In this document: piece by piece, positions 16,337-23,282 of the stretch
How the letters are laid out: each line of letters begins with the position of its first letter
Position numbering within the stretch: position 1 is the stretch's first letter
NCBI GenBank assembly: GCA_035295665.1
Contig: DATGIQ010000504.1
Coordinates: 1 to 55,089 of the forward strand
Direction: 5' to 3'
Length of the DNA stretch: 55,089 nt
Origin: DATGIQ01 sp035295665
GTDB taxonomy: Bacteria > Planctomycetota > Planctomycetia > Gemmatales > Gemmataceae
Translations under genes and position numbers: made by a program
The notes under the pieces: model-generated
Seen by the model: only the letters and a program-made list of their open reading frames with translations
Told to the model about the DNA's origin: nothing
Databases searched by the model: none

Positions 16337-17098
16337 GTGACGTTGGCACAGGCAACAAAACAGCTCATGGACCTTCTCCAGCTTCCGAGGGCTCCGGTCG
16401 CGGTCGCGTTCCAGGCTACGCCGCCAGCCGGTATTTCTCGTGTTACTTCGCCGGGGCCTTCCGGGTGCACGTATTGGAAGCTCGCTGCGGACGGCGGGAC
16501 GTTTTACACAGAAGCTGCCGATCATTATCCTTGTCCCATCGGGGCCCATACGCATGGGGTCCCGTTGCCGCCGGCCCAGGTGCAGGAGCTCGAAGGGGTC
16601 GTGGGGACGATGATCGGCCTCGGGTATCTCCGTCCGGAGGAAGTGGTTGGCATTCCGCAGCGGCAAGGTCCGTTCGGCGTTGTCCTGTACGCGCCGCTTG
16701 CCGAGGGGGCCTGGGAGCCAGACGTGATCCTCCTGTGTGGCAACGCCAAGCAGATCATGCTGCTGGCCGAAGCTGCCCAGGCTGCGGGAGCCGCGGCCGA
16801 GTCGGGATTGATGGGCCGGCCTACCTGTGCGGCCATCCCCCATGTGATGCAGACCGGAGGGAGTGCCGCCAGTCTGGGCTGCATTGGCAATCGGGTCTAC
16901 ACCGGCTTGGCGGACGATCAGCTGTATTTCGCCCTGGCGGGTGCGCAGTTGGGCAAGGTCACGGAGAAATTGGCGACGATTGTGCATGCCAACCAGGAAC
17001 TGGAGAAATATCATCGCGCCCGCCAGGCGGCCAACCCGCTCGGCCGGCGGCAAATCCAGGATCCAACCCCAAAGGAGGTGACTGTCAATGTTTCCTAA
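16337..17098 (+). CDS. DUF169 domain-containing protein
   Basis: A 253-residue cytoplasmic protein resembling DUF169 proteins, which are found in archaea and anaerobic bacteria without known function. Recognisable segments are LQLPRAPVAVAFQ near the start, YPCPIGAHTHGVPLP near 60, ILLCGNAKQIMLL, RPTCAAIPHVMQTG and SAASLGCIGNRVYTGL with several conserved-looking cysteines. The likely start is GTG 16337, with GAGGTGG just upstream; TTG 16319 would add six residues. It lies 83 bases after the extended radical SAM gene and overlaps the next gene by 11 bases, so it belongs to the same unit. A redox or metal role is only a guess. Confidence 0.75.
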   Translation: MTLAQATKQLMDLLQLPRAPVAVAFQATPPAGISRVTSPGPSGCTYWKLAADGGTFYTEAADHYPCPIGAHTHGVPLPPAQVQELEGVVGTMIGLGYLRPEEVVGIPQRQGPFGVVLYAPLAEGAWEPDVILLCGNAKQIMLLAEAAQAAGAAAESGLMGRPTCAAIPHVMQTGGSAASLGCIGNRVYTGLADDQLYFALAGAQLGKVTEKLATIVHANQELEKYHRARQAANPLGRRQIQDPTPKEVTVNVS

Positions 17099-17714
17099 AC
17101 CATTCTGTTTGACCCTCGTGTTGGCTCTCGTGGTTGTGCTCCCGGCCAGGGCGGAAATCATCAAGGCCGTCATGGGAGTTCGGGGCGCGGAGATGAACTG
17201 ATGAGGGGGGGTGGCGCGGGACGCCATCTCACGTCAGTATGACGTGGACAAGAGTTCGGTGAAATTGGTAATCGAAAAGGCGACCGGAGACTATTGGCCG
17301 GGAACCATCTCTTTCCATGCCAAGAACGGCAAATCGATCAACCTCGATCTGATCCGCGAGTCGATCCAGGCGACACGACTCTCCGGAGGTACCCAGATGC
17401 GGGTGACCTATCTGGAAGTGACAGCCACCGGACAGATCACCGCAGGCCAACTGGAGGCAGGGTTCCGCGTAACCGGTACAGGCCAGGAGTTTATCCTGGC
17501 ACAGGACCCCACCGCAGCGCCCAAGGGTGGGCAAACCGCTTTCCAACGGTTGCAGGCTGCGCTGGGCCGGGGTGAAAAGGTAACGAGCATCACCGGACGG
17601 GTGGAAGGCTGGAATGGCCGATTCCCGGATGTCCTCCGTGCTCTGGAAGCGGAGTCGAAATCTCCGGGCAAGCGGCCGCGGCTAATGGTGACGGACTTCG
17701 CAACCGCCCCGTAG
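17088..17714 (+). CDS. Secreted HMA-like selenoprotein with adjacent Sec-Sec
   Basis: Read through two consecutive UGA codons (17199-17204) this is a 208-residue secreted protein. ATG 17088 has a perfect AAAGGAGGTGA upstream and starts a clean signal peptide ending PARA-E. The mature part runs KAVMGVRGAEMN, then U38 U39, then GGVARDAISRQYDVD, KLVIEKATG..TISFHAKNGKSINLDLIRESIQAT, the beta-alpha-beta-beta-alpha order of heavy-metal-associated domains. UUGG falls where planctomycete HMA proteins have CCxxC or CxxC. The last 90 residues are an unrecognised domain. Without Sec decoding the gene would be a 37-residue peptide plus a separate frame from GTG 17211. A metal-binding periplasmic role is inferred. 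Confidence 0.75.
17210..17228 (+). promoter_or_regulatory. Candidate SECIS hairpin (UU HMA-like gene)
   Basis: A seven-pair stem (17210-17216 with 17222-17228, one G-U) closes the loop CGGGA at 17217-17221. The loop has G in its second position and starts 15 bases after the first UGA and 12 after the second, slightly closer than the usual bacterial range. Confidence 0.5.
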
Positions 17715-17749
17715 CGGGGGAATCGAGGTCTCGCGGTGGAATGGAAGCG

Positions 17750-18037
17750 ATGAAAGAGAAATGGTTGACCCTGCTGAGCCCGCTGCTGGCGGTCGCCGGC
17801 TTGGCCCCAACATGAACGACGGCCGGCGTCTTGTCCCTGCTCGGGTTAGCGGGGAGCGCATCGGCGGGTCTCGCCGCCCGCTGGCTGTCGCCGTTGCTGC
17901 TCGGCGTTTCCGTGCTGCTCTTGGGGCGATCGTTTTACATTCTCTACGTCCACCGGCGGGGGAACCGAACCAGCACGCGTCTCACCTGGCTGGCGGCAGC
18001 GTTCGTGGCCGGTTTCTGGACCTGGCGGCTAGTCTAA
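17750..18037 (+). CDS. MerT-like inner-membrane selenoprotein (one Sec)
   Basis: Read through UGA 17813-17815 this is a 95-residue membrane protein. It begins MKEKWLTLLSPLLAVAGLAPT, then U22, then TTAGVLSLLGLAGSA, then SPLLLGVSVLLLGRSFYILYV and a last helix ending WTWRLV. The layout (short N-terminal helix, reactive pair, G-AG segment, then LLxGxxxLxLGxxFYxLY) is that of mercuric transporter MerT, where the first helix carries vicinal cysteines. Here the position is Thr-Sec. It is a paralogue of 18934-19230, sharing MKEK, LLG.AGSA, P.L.G.S.L.LGR.FY.LYV and W.WRL. ATG 17750 aligns with the paralogue; an in-frame ATG lies at 17741. Transport of a soft metal is inferred. Confidence 0.8.
17835..17854 (+). 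promoter_or_regulatory. Candidate SECIS hairpin (first MerT-like gene)
   Basis: CCCUGCU (17835-17841) pairs with AGCGGGG (17848-17854) around the loop CGGGUU, seven pairs with one G-U. The loop starts 26 bases after the UGA and has G in its second position. The same hairpin at the same distance occurs in the paralogous gene (19022-19041). Confidence 0.75.
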
Positions 18038-18052
18038 TGAGAGGGGGCTGGG

Positions 18053-18937
18053 ATGACGGGTCGAGTCCTGCTTGGTCTGTCGGCGCTCGCAATGGGCAGT
18101 ATGTTGGCAGCCGGGGATCGAGATGCCATGATTACCAACGCCATCGGGATGAAGCTTGCCCTCATCCCTGCGGGCCGGTTTTCGATGGGCTCTCCTGCCG
18201 ATGAGGCCGAGCGCGATACGGATGAAGCCCAACATGAGATCGTGATCACGACACCATTCTACATGGGTGTCCATGAAGTGACCCAGCGCGAATACGAACG
18301 GGTCATGGGGAAAAACCCTTCGTTCTTCCATGCCAAGAACGGCGGCAGTCCGGACCACCCGGTTGACCAGGTCCTGTGGGGAGAGGCGGTAGAATTTTGC
18401 ACCAAGCTCTCCGCGCTGCCCGAGGAAAAGAAGGTGGGCCGGCGGTACCGCTTACCGACCGAAGCCGAGTGGGAGTATGCTTGCCGGGCCGCGACCAAGA
18501 CAGCGTTTCATTTTGGCAACACGCTCAGCTCCCGTCAGGCGAACTTCAACGGCCACTTTCCCTACGGCATGGCAGAGGGAGGAGGGACCTACCTCCAGAA
18601 AACCGCCAAGGTGGGCTCCTACCAACCCAACGCCTTTGGCCTATCTGACATGCATGGCAACGTGGCGGAGTGGTGTTCGGATTGGTACGACCCCGAGTAT
18701 TATCGGCACAGCCCCAAAGAAGATCCGCGCGGTCCTGCCCAGGGCGTCGTGGACACCGGATTCGGTGGCTTCTACCATGTCGTCCGCGGCGGGAGTTGGC
18801 TCGACGAAGGCCGAGGTTGTCGGGCCGCCTATCGCTTCCGTTTCATGCCGAGCGATCGCTACCGTCTGGTGGGCTTCCGCGTGGTTGGCACGCCCATCGG
18901 CCCAGGGAAAGAGAACAAACCGGAGGAGCAGCGATGA
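18053..18937 (+). CDS. Secreted SUMF1/formylglycine-generating-enzyme-like protein
   Basis: A 294-residue SUMF1-family protein (relatives include FGE, EgtB and PvdO). An N-terminal hydrophobic segment (VLLGLSALAMGSMLAAG) suggests export. The domain starts at MKLALIPAGRFSMGSPADE and shows HEVTQREYERVMGKNPS, HPVDQVLWGEAVEFC, RLPTEAEWEYACRA, NAFGLSDMHGNVAEWCSDWY, VVRGGSWLDEGRGCRAAYRF and LVGFRVV. The cysteine in EGRGCRAAYR falls at one active-site cysteine position of FGE; the partner position is not cysteine. It starts 16 bases after the first MerT-like gene and its TGA overlaps the ATG of the second (ATGA), tying it firmly to the selenoprotein unit. Substrate unknown. Confidence 0.9.
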   Translation: MTGRVLLGLSALAMGSMLAAGDRDAMITNAIGMKLALIPAGRFSMGSPADEAERDTDEAQHEIVITTPFYMGVHEVTQREYERVMGKNPSFFHAKNGGSPDHPVDQVLWGEAVEFCTKLSALPEEKKVGRRYRLPTEAEWEYACRAATKTAFHFGNTLSSRQANFNGHFPYGMAEGGGTYLQKTAKVGSYQPNAFGLSDMHGNVAEWCSDWYDPEYYRHSPKEDPRGPAQGVVDTGFGGFYHVVRGGSWLDEGRGCRAAYRFRFMPSDRYRLVGFRVVGTPIGPGKENKPEEQR

Positions 18938-19230
18938 AAGAGAAGCTGTGGAGTTTGTGTGCCATCGTCGCGGCTATCGGGGCCTTGGTGCCGCCGTGAT
19001 GAATGCTGACCATCGTCTTAGCCCTGCTCGGGTCAGCGGGGAGTGCCGCGGCAACCTGGGTAACCGGTTGGTTGACGCCGATCCTGGTCGGCGCTTCCAT
19101 CTTGTTCCTGGGGCGAGCGTTCTACGCCCTGTACGTGAAGCGAAATGGAACGCGGGCCACGAAAATCATCACTTGGTTCTCCTTCACCTTTGTTGTCGTG
19201 TTCTGGATGTGGCGGCTCTTTTTGGTTTGA
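18934..19230 (+). CDS. MerT-like inner-membrane selenoprotein with Sec-Sec
   Basis: Read through two adjacent UGA codons (18997-19002) this is a 98-residue three-helix membrane protein: MKEKLWSLCAIVAAIGALVPP, U22 U23, MLTIVLALLGSAGSAA, then WLTPILVGASILFLGRAFYALYV and a final helix ending WRLFLV. U22-U23 sits where MerT proteins have the vicinal Cys-Cys of helix 1 that hands Hg(II) across the membrane. The start overlaps the stop of the SUMF1 gene. If UGA were a stop, only a 21-residue peptide and a frame from ATG 19003 lacking the first helix would remain. Clear paralogue of 17750-18037. Metal specificity is not known. Confidence 0.85.
19022..19041 (+). promoter_or_regulatory. Candidate SECIS hairpin (second MerT-like gene)
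   Basis: CCCUGCU (19022-19028) pairs with AGCGGGG (19035-19041) around the loop CGGGUC, seven pairs with one G-U. The loop starts 26 bases after the second UGA. Stem, loop and spacing match the element in the paralogue at 17835-17854. Confidence 0.75.
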
Positions 19231-19241
19231 AACGTGAACAC

Positions 19242-19290
19242 TCTGGAACTCTCCAATCAAAGTTCCAGACACCTTGGGGTTCGTGGTTCT
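19242..19290. repeat. Family-A palindromic repeat, copy 2
   Basis: Nine-base arms tctggaact (19242-19250) and agttccaga (19261-19269) with loop ctccaatcaa, the reverse complement of the loop in copy 3. The right flank accttggggttcgtggttct matches the flank of copy 3. It lies inside the selenoprotein cluster, in the 105-base gap between the second MerT-like gene and the HMA lipoprotein gene. Confidence 0.6.
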
Positions 19291-19335
19291 TTGCAACTCA
19301 TAACGGGGGCTGTCCCCGTGCGGGAGATTCCTTTC

Positions 19336-19713
19336 ATGCGTAGGCTGTTCCGATCGGTGGTGGCCTTGGCAGCATTGGCTATGGGCTTGCCGGGTTGTGG
19401 AAAGCCGGCGGAGGATGGCCGGCCTGCACCGTCGTCTTCCCCGGACCGGACCACGGACGGGGAGGCCGCTTCCTTGTCGAAAGTAACTTTTCTCGTGCCA
19501 GGAATGACCTGAGCGGTCGGCTGACCGACCCGGGTGCGCAACGCACTGGGAACTCTACCGTGGGTAGAGCAAGACACGATCCAGATGGATTTCGATGGCC
19601 GGGAAGTGACGTTCGGCATCAAGGATAAGAGCCACTTCGACGCCGCCGCCGTCCTGGACGCGCTGCAACGCCAGGGATTCCCGAATGCCAGCGTCAAGAC
19701 TCCGCCTTCGTGA
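19336..19713 (+). CDS. HMA/MerP-like lipoprotein selenoprotein with UxxxU
   Basis: Read through two UGA codons (19510-19512, 19522-19524) this is a 125-residue lipoprotein: a signal sequence with lipobox LPGC (C21), a low-complexity linker, then an HMA domain VTFLVPGMT-U59-AVG-U63-PTRVRNALGTLPWVEQ, IQMDFDGREVTFGIK, FDAAAVLDALQRQGF. GMT-C-x(2-3)-C is the metal site of MerP and copper chaperones, so both ligands are selenocysteine here, three residues apart instead of the usual two. The domain order and the trailing helix fit HMA throughout, on both sides of the UGA codons. GGGAG precedes ATG 19336. It probably works with the MerT-like proteins at the outer face of the membrane. Confidence 0.85.
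19529..19550 (+). promoter_or_regulatory. Candidate SECIS hairpin (UxxxU lipoprotein gene)
   Basis: A nine-pair hairpin: CCC (19529-19531) and GGUGCG (19533-19538) pair with CGCACU (19542-19547) and GGG (19548-19550), one bulged G, loop CAA. The loop begins 26 bases after the first UGA and 14 after the second. A smaller hairpin, CGGUC/GACCG with loop GGCU at 19514-19527, lies right after the first UGA. Which one matters is uncertain. Confidence 0.5.
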
Positions 19714-19732
19714 TCTCAGGGAGAGCGAACCC

Positions 19733-21061
19733 ATGTCCTCCTGCGTCTCCAGCGACCCGACGACCGCGGAGCCAAACGCTCTGGACCAATCGGTTGCACC
19801 GGTGGAAGCTCCAATGCAGACGCTCTGGGCGGCAGCCCAGCGGTATGGGACCCCTCTGTATGCCTATGATCTCGGCCGCATCCGCACGCAGATTGCGAAG
19901 CTCCAAGCACATCTGCCGGCCGCGGTTGGGATCCTCTATTCCTTGAAGGCGAATCCCTCACTCGGGCTCTGCGGCCTCTTGGCCGAGGCTGGGCTGGGCG
20001 CGGATGTCGCATCGGCCGGCGAGCTGGTCACCGCGCTGGAGGCCGATTTTCCGCCGCGGCGAATCGTTGTCACCGGGCCCGACAAATCCCCTGCCCTGCT
20101 TGCGCAGTTGCCATCCGCACCTGAAGCTTTGCTCTCCATCGATTCGGCCAGCGAGCTGCAACTGCTCGCCGGCCGAAGGTTGCCGCACCGCGCTCTGCTG
20201 CGCCTGCGTCCCGATTTCCCTTCCTTGGCAGCATGTGCTGCCGGGGCCGATGCCCGCTTCGGCGTCCCGTTCGAGGACCTGGCCCGTTGCCGGGATCATC
20301 TGCGTGCTGGGGATTTTCGGGTCGTCGGCTTCCATGTGTTCGCCGGTTCGCAGGTACTGGATGCCGCGGCCATCGTCCACCACTTGCGTAGTGCGTTGCA
20401 TCTCTGCTGCCGTGCCGCCGACGTGTTAGGAATGGCACCCGCGGTCATCGATTTGGGCGGCGGCTTCGGCGTTCCCTATGGACCGGGAGATCAGGAGCTG
20501 GACTTGGCCGTGGTTGCCAAGGAGCTGGGCACGCTGCTCGAACAGGCGGCTCCGGCGCGGATCTTTCTGGAACTAGGAAGGTACCTGGTTGCCCAGGCCG
20601 GGTGGTACCTGACAAGCGTGATCGCACAGCAAACGCACCGCGGCCGGGAAGCCGTCGTCGTCGATGGCGGCGTCCATCAGCGTGGCGATCTCTGCGGACT
20701 GGGGCTGCGCTCCAAAGCCTTCGCACCGGTTGTGTTGAACGGCTCCGCGGCCCGGTCTTTTGAGGAGCCGCACCCCCTGGCTCCGAGAGATGTGTTGGGC
20801 TGCCTGAGCTTGCCGTCGGATATCTTGGCCGAGGCCCGTCTGCTGCCTCCGATTTCGGTGGGCGATGTGCTGGCATTTCCGAATGCGGGAGCGTATGGTC
20901 TGATGGCGTCGCCGGCGCTTTTTCATGGCCATTCGGTTCCTGCTGAGGTCGCCTTTGAAGGAGAGAACCTGACGCCGCTCCGGTTGCGTCAACCTGTCCG
21001 AAGTATCCTGGAGGGGCAGATGCGTCGTGTTCCGATCCGAACTTCTACACGTCCCGGTTGA
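19733..21061 (+). CDS. Fold-type III PLP-dependent decarboxylase (diaminopimelate/ornithine decarboxylase-like)
   Basis: A 442-residue enzyme of the alanine-racemase/decarboxylase fold. YSLKANPSLGL near residue 75 contains the PLP lysine, followed by GADVASAGEL, FHVFAGSQVLD, IDLGGGFGVPYG (phosphate-binding glycines), FLELGRYLVAQAG and VVDGGVHQ. GCLSLPSDILAE takes the place of the C-x-S-x-D motif and FPNAGAYG that of the final substrate-binding stretch. ATG 19733 has GGGAGAG upstream and starts 19 bases after the UxxxU lipoprotein gene, so it is probably the last gene of the selenoprotein unit. It may not be the lysine-pathway LysA. No in-frame UGA occurs in it. Confidence 0.8.
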   Translation: MSSCVSSDPTTAEPNALDQSVAPVEAPMQTLWAAAQRYGTPLYAYDLGRIRTQIAKLQAHLPAAVGILYSLKANPSLGLCGLLAEAGLGADVASAGELVTALEADFPPRRIVVTGPDKSPALLAQLPSAPEALLSIDSASELQLLAGRRLPHRALLRLRPDFPSLAACAAGADARFGVPFEDLARCRDHLRAGDFRVVGFHVFAGSQVLDAAAIVHHLRSALHLCCRAADVLGMAPAVIDLGGGFGVPYGPGDQELDLAVVAKELGTLLEQAAPARIFLELGRYLVAQAGWYLTSVIAQQTHRGREAVVVDGGVHQRGDLCGLGLRSKAFAPVVLNGSAARSFEEPHPLAPRDVLGCLSLPSDILAEARLLPPISVGDVLAFPNAGAYGLMASPALFHGHSVPAEVAFEGENLTPLRLRQPVRSILEGQMRRVPIRTSTRPG

Positions 21062-21081
21062 GCGTATCCGTTGTGGTTTAA

Positions 21082-21342
21082 GCCGGCAGGATCGCGCCGA
21101 ATCCAGCAGAGATCCCGAAGGCCATCCGTATCGGAACCACGCCAGAGCTGCGGTTCTTTGCTCGTGCCGATGAGGCAATTGCCAGCGCGCAAACCATCGC
21201 GCATGCTGAAGAACTCAAATTCACACTGCCAGACTCATCCGGTAAGGAGCGCACATTGGCCTGCAAAATGGTGGGTTGCATCACCGGACTCAAAGCGCAG
21301 CCATCGTCTTCCGCATATTCGTTCCATGCTCGGCACCAATGA
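21082..21342 (+). pseudogene. Possible decayed coding fragment
   Basis: An 86-codon open frame without a start codon, bounded by TAA 21079-21081 and TGA 21340-21342. Its translation (for example RIGTTPELRFFARADEAIAS) looks protein-like, but no family was recognised. It sits in the 573-bp gap between the PLP enzyme and the beta-helix protein, where nothing else was seen. Confidence 0.25.
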
Positions 21343-21634
21343 AACCTTGCCGGCTTGCTTGGTGGTCTCGCGGCACATTGTTTGCTTACTCACCAGAGAG
21401 AAATCGCCTGCCGTAGAAGCTGCTCGAGTGGTGAATGTCCTTGTTGTTGAGAGCACGCTCCTGCCCAGGCGTTCATGAAACAAGTCGAAAGAGGTTGGGA
21501 ATTAGCGGAACACTTACACCGACCAATCACGAAAACAACGCTGCCAACTGAAGGAAGACTGCACTGCAAGGGCGCATGCAGCCTTGGGCGTTCGTTTTTT
21601 TCCGTGCGTCAGTTTCTGTAAAAGGAGTCCGAGC

Positions 21635-22876
21635 ATGTCCTTCATCACGAAATGCTCCTGCTGGCTCGCCCGACGAGGTCAACGGCGTCGTTTATCGATG
21701 GCGCCCCGGCGATCTTCGTCCCGAATCAGCTTGGAAGCGCTCGAGAGCAGGAACCTGTTGAGCACGCTGGTGGTCACGAAACCCACGGACACCGCGCCGA
21801 GCGGGGTGCCGGGAGAACTACGTAGCGATATCGCCGCCGCGTCTGACGGCGACAAAATCGTCTTCGCGGAAGGGATCACGACAATCACCTTGAACCCGAC
21901 GCTCGGCCCCTTGGTCGTAAACAAGAACCTCACCATCGGCGGTCGGGCTGGCGGCGAGGGTAACGGCGGAGATGATGAGGACGGCGGAGACAACTCGAAT
22001 AACGTGACGATCAGCGGCGGCGGTGCCACGGAAGTCTTCGCGTTCGGCACTACCCGCAACGTCACGGATACCCTCCAGGACTTGAACATCGCTCACGGCG
22101 TTGTCCATGGCTCTTCAGGTAGCGGGGGCGGAATCTTCAACCGAGCAAACCTGACCATCGACCACAGCGTCGTATTCGATAACCATGCGGAGAACGGTTT
22201 CGCTGGTGGCGGGATCTACAACGCGGGCTCGTTACGCCTTGATCACAGTACCGTGAACGCCAACAGCGCGAACAACAGTCAGAACGGCGGCGGCGGCATT
22301 TATAGCAATGCAACCCTGATAATCGATCAGAGCACTCTCTCCAATAACGCGGCCGACGGCACGGCTGGCGGTGGCCTGGATAATGTTGGTGGCAAGGTGA
22401 CGATCGACCATAGCACGATCTCCGGCAACCATGCCGATAACGGGAGTAACGCTGCCGGTGGCGGAATCTTTAATGCCGACAACGGGACCGTGACCATCGA
22501 TCACACCGAGATCACCGGCAACCACGCCAACAACGGTCAAGGTGGTGGCGGCATCTTGAATGGAGGGAGGATGACGATTGACCACAGCACCATCTCCAAC
22601 AACCACGCCGATGGGGGCGCGGGCGGCGGTGTCTATAACGGCAACACGATGACCATCGACCACAGCACCATAACCGATAACACAGCCCTGGGTGGCTACG
22701 GCGGCGGGATCTTCAACCTTGGTGGGTACAAGAATGGCACCGTGATGGTTCCCGGCATGCTGACGCTGAGCCACAGCACCGTCCGCGACAACGAGGCCGC
22801 TTTTGGGCCCGACATTTACAACATTGGCAAGATCGACGTTGATCACAGCGATGTGGGCAATAGTGTGGGTACGTAA
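21635..22876 (+). CDS. Right-handed beta-helix surface protein
   Basis: A 413-residue secreted protein. The N-terminus carries the planctomycete motif ISLEALESRNLL near residues 33-44, found at the start of many of their extracellular proteins. After a polymorphic-outer-membrane-like LRSDIAAASDGDKIVF segment come about ten repeats of roughly 28-32 residues of the pattern GGGIxNxxxxTIDHSTIxxNxA, forming a parallel beta-helix of the pectate-lyase type. ATG 21635 has a strong AAAGGAG upstream and is preferred to an in-frame ATG at 21584. No catalytic residues can be identified; adhesion or a structural role is possible. The gene is followed by a terminator hairpin. Confidence 0.75.
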   Translation: MSFITKCSCWLARRGQRRRLSMAPRRSSSRISLEALESRNLLSTLVVTKPTDTAPSGVPGELRSDIAAASDGDKIVFAEGITTITLNPTLGPLVVNKNLTIGGRAGGEGNGGDDEDGGDNSNNVTISGGGATEVFAFGTTRNVTDTLQDLNIAHGVVHGSSGSGGGIFNRANLTIDHSVVFDNHAENGFAGGGIYNAGSLRLDHSTVNANSANNSQNGGGGIYSNATLIIDQSTLSNNAADGTAGGGLDNVGGKVTIDHSTISGNHADNGSNAAGGGIFNADNGTVTIDHTEITGNHANNGQGGGGILNGGRMTIDHSTISNNHADGGAGGGVYNGNTMTIDHSTITDNTALGGYGGGIFNLGGYKNGTVMVPGMLTLSHSTVRDNEAAFGPDIYNIGKIDVDHSDVGNSVGT

Positions 22877-22903
22877 CAATCAGGTTCGACACATCCAGCG
22901 AGC

Positions 22904-22936
22904 AAGCCCCAGGAGGGAAGCCCCCTCTTGGGGTTT
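22904..22936 (+). terminator. Intrinsic-type terminator after the beta-helix gene
   Basis: A stem of about 14 pairs (22904-22917 with 22923-22936, two G-U pairs) with the loop aagcc, ending in TTTG. It starts 27 bases after the beta-helix stop codon. Confidence 0.6.
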
Positions 22937-23042
22937 GTGTCTGCTTCATTCCAGTCTCCCACGCGGTTGAATTCTTGAAATAGTGGCTGGTGCCAAGCAA
23001 ACGTGTGTGCTATGATTCCGGCTCCATGACCGTAGACAGTAG

Positions 23043-23282
23043 GTACTTCCCAAAGCACTCGGCAAAGACGCGGGCCATAAGGCTAACTGGTATCAGGGGG
23101 CGACCGAGCGGGAGCCTGCATCCGGGGAATTGCAGGACCGTGGTTTGGCAGAGAATGCGCTCGCAACGTTCTTGGGCAATGGCACACTGGAGAGCCGACT
23201 TCCGCCCTGGATGCTGGCAGCCAACCATCGGGAACGGGTGCTGCGCAGCTTGCGGTCGCTACGGAGCATGATGGCTGTTTGA
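23043..23282 (+). pseudogene. Possible decayed coding fragment
   Basis: A 79-codon open frame after TAG 23040-23042, ending at TGA 23280-23282, without a plausible start. The translation (for example GLAENALATFLGNGTLESRL) has normal codon use for this genome but no recognised family. It is in the 612-bp gap between the beta-helix gene and the ABC transporter; apart from the terminator nothing else was recognised there. Confidence 0.25.

Noticed and set aside
17211..17714. Independent gene starting at GTG 17211
   Set aside because: A G-rich stretch upstream could serve as ribosome-binding site, but the frame is continuous with a signal peptide and HMA start across the two UGA codons, and a perfect Shine-Dalgarno precedes ATG 17088.
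17831..18037. Short membrane protein starting within the first MerT-like gene
   Set aside because: It would lack the N-terminal helix conserved in the paralogue; the read-through form is complete.
19003..19230. Independent short membrane protein from ATG 19003
   Set aside because: There is no good ribosome-binding site, and the first helix with the MKEK start shared by the paralogue lies before the UGA codons.
17088..19713. A classical mer operon
   Set aside because: No MerA-type reductase, MerB or MerR was found; only MerT- and MerP-like folds are present, with Sec in place of Cys.
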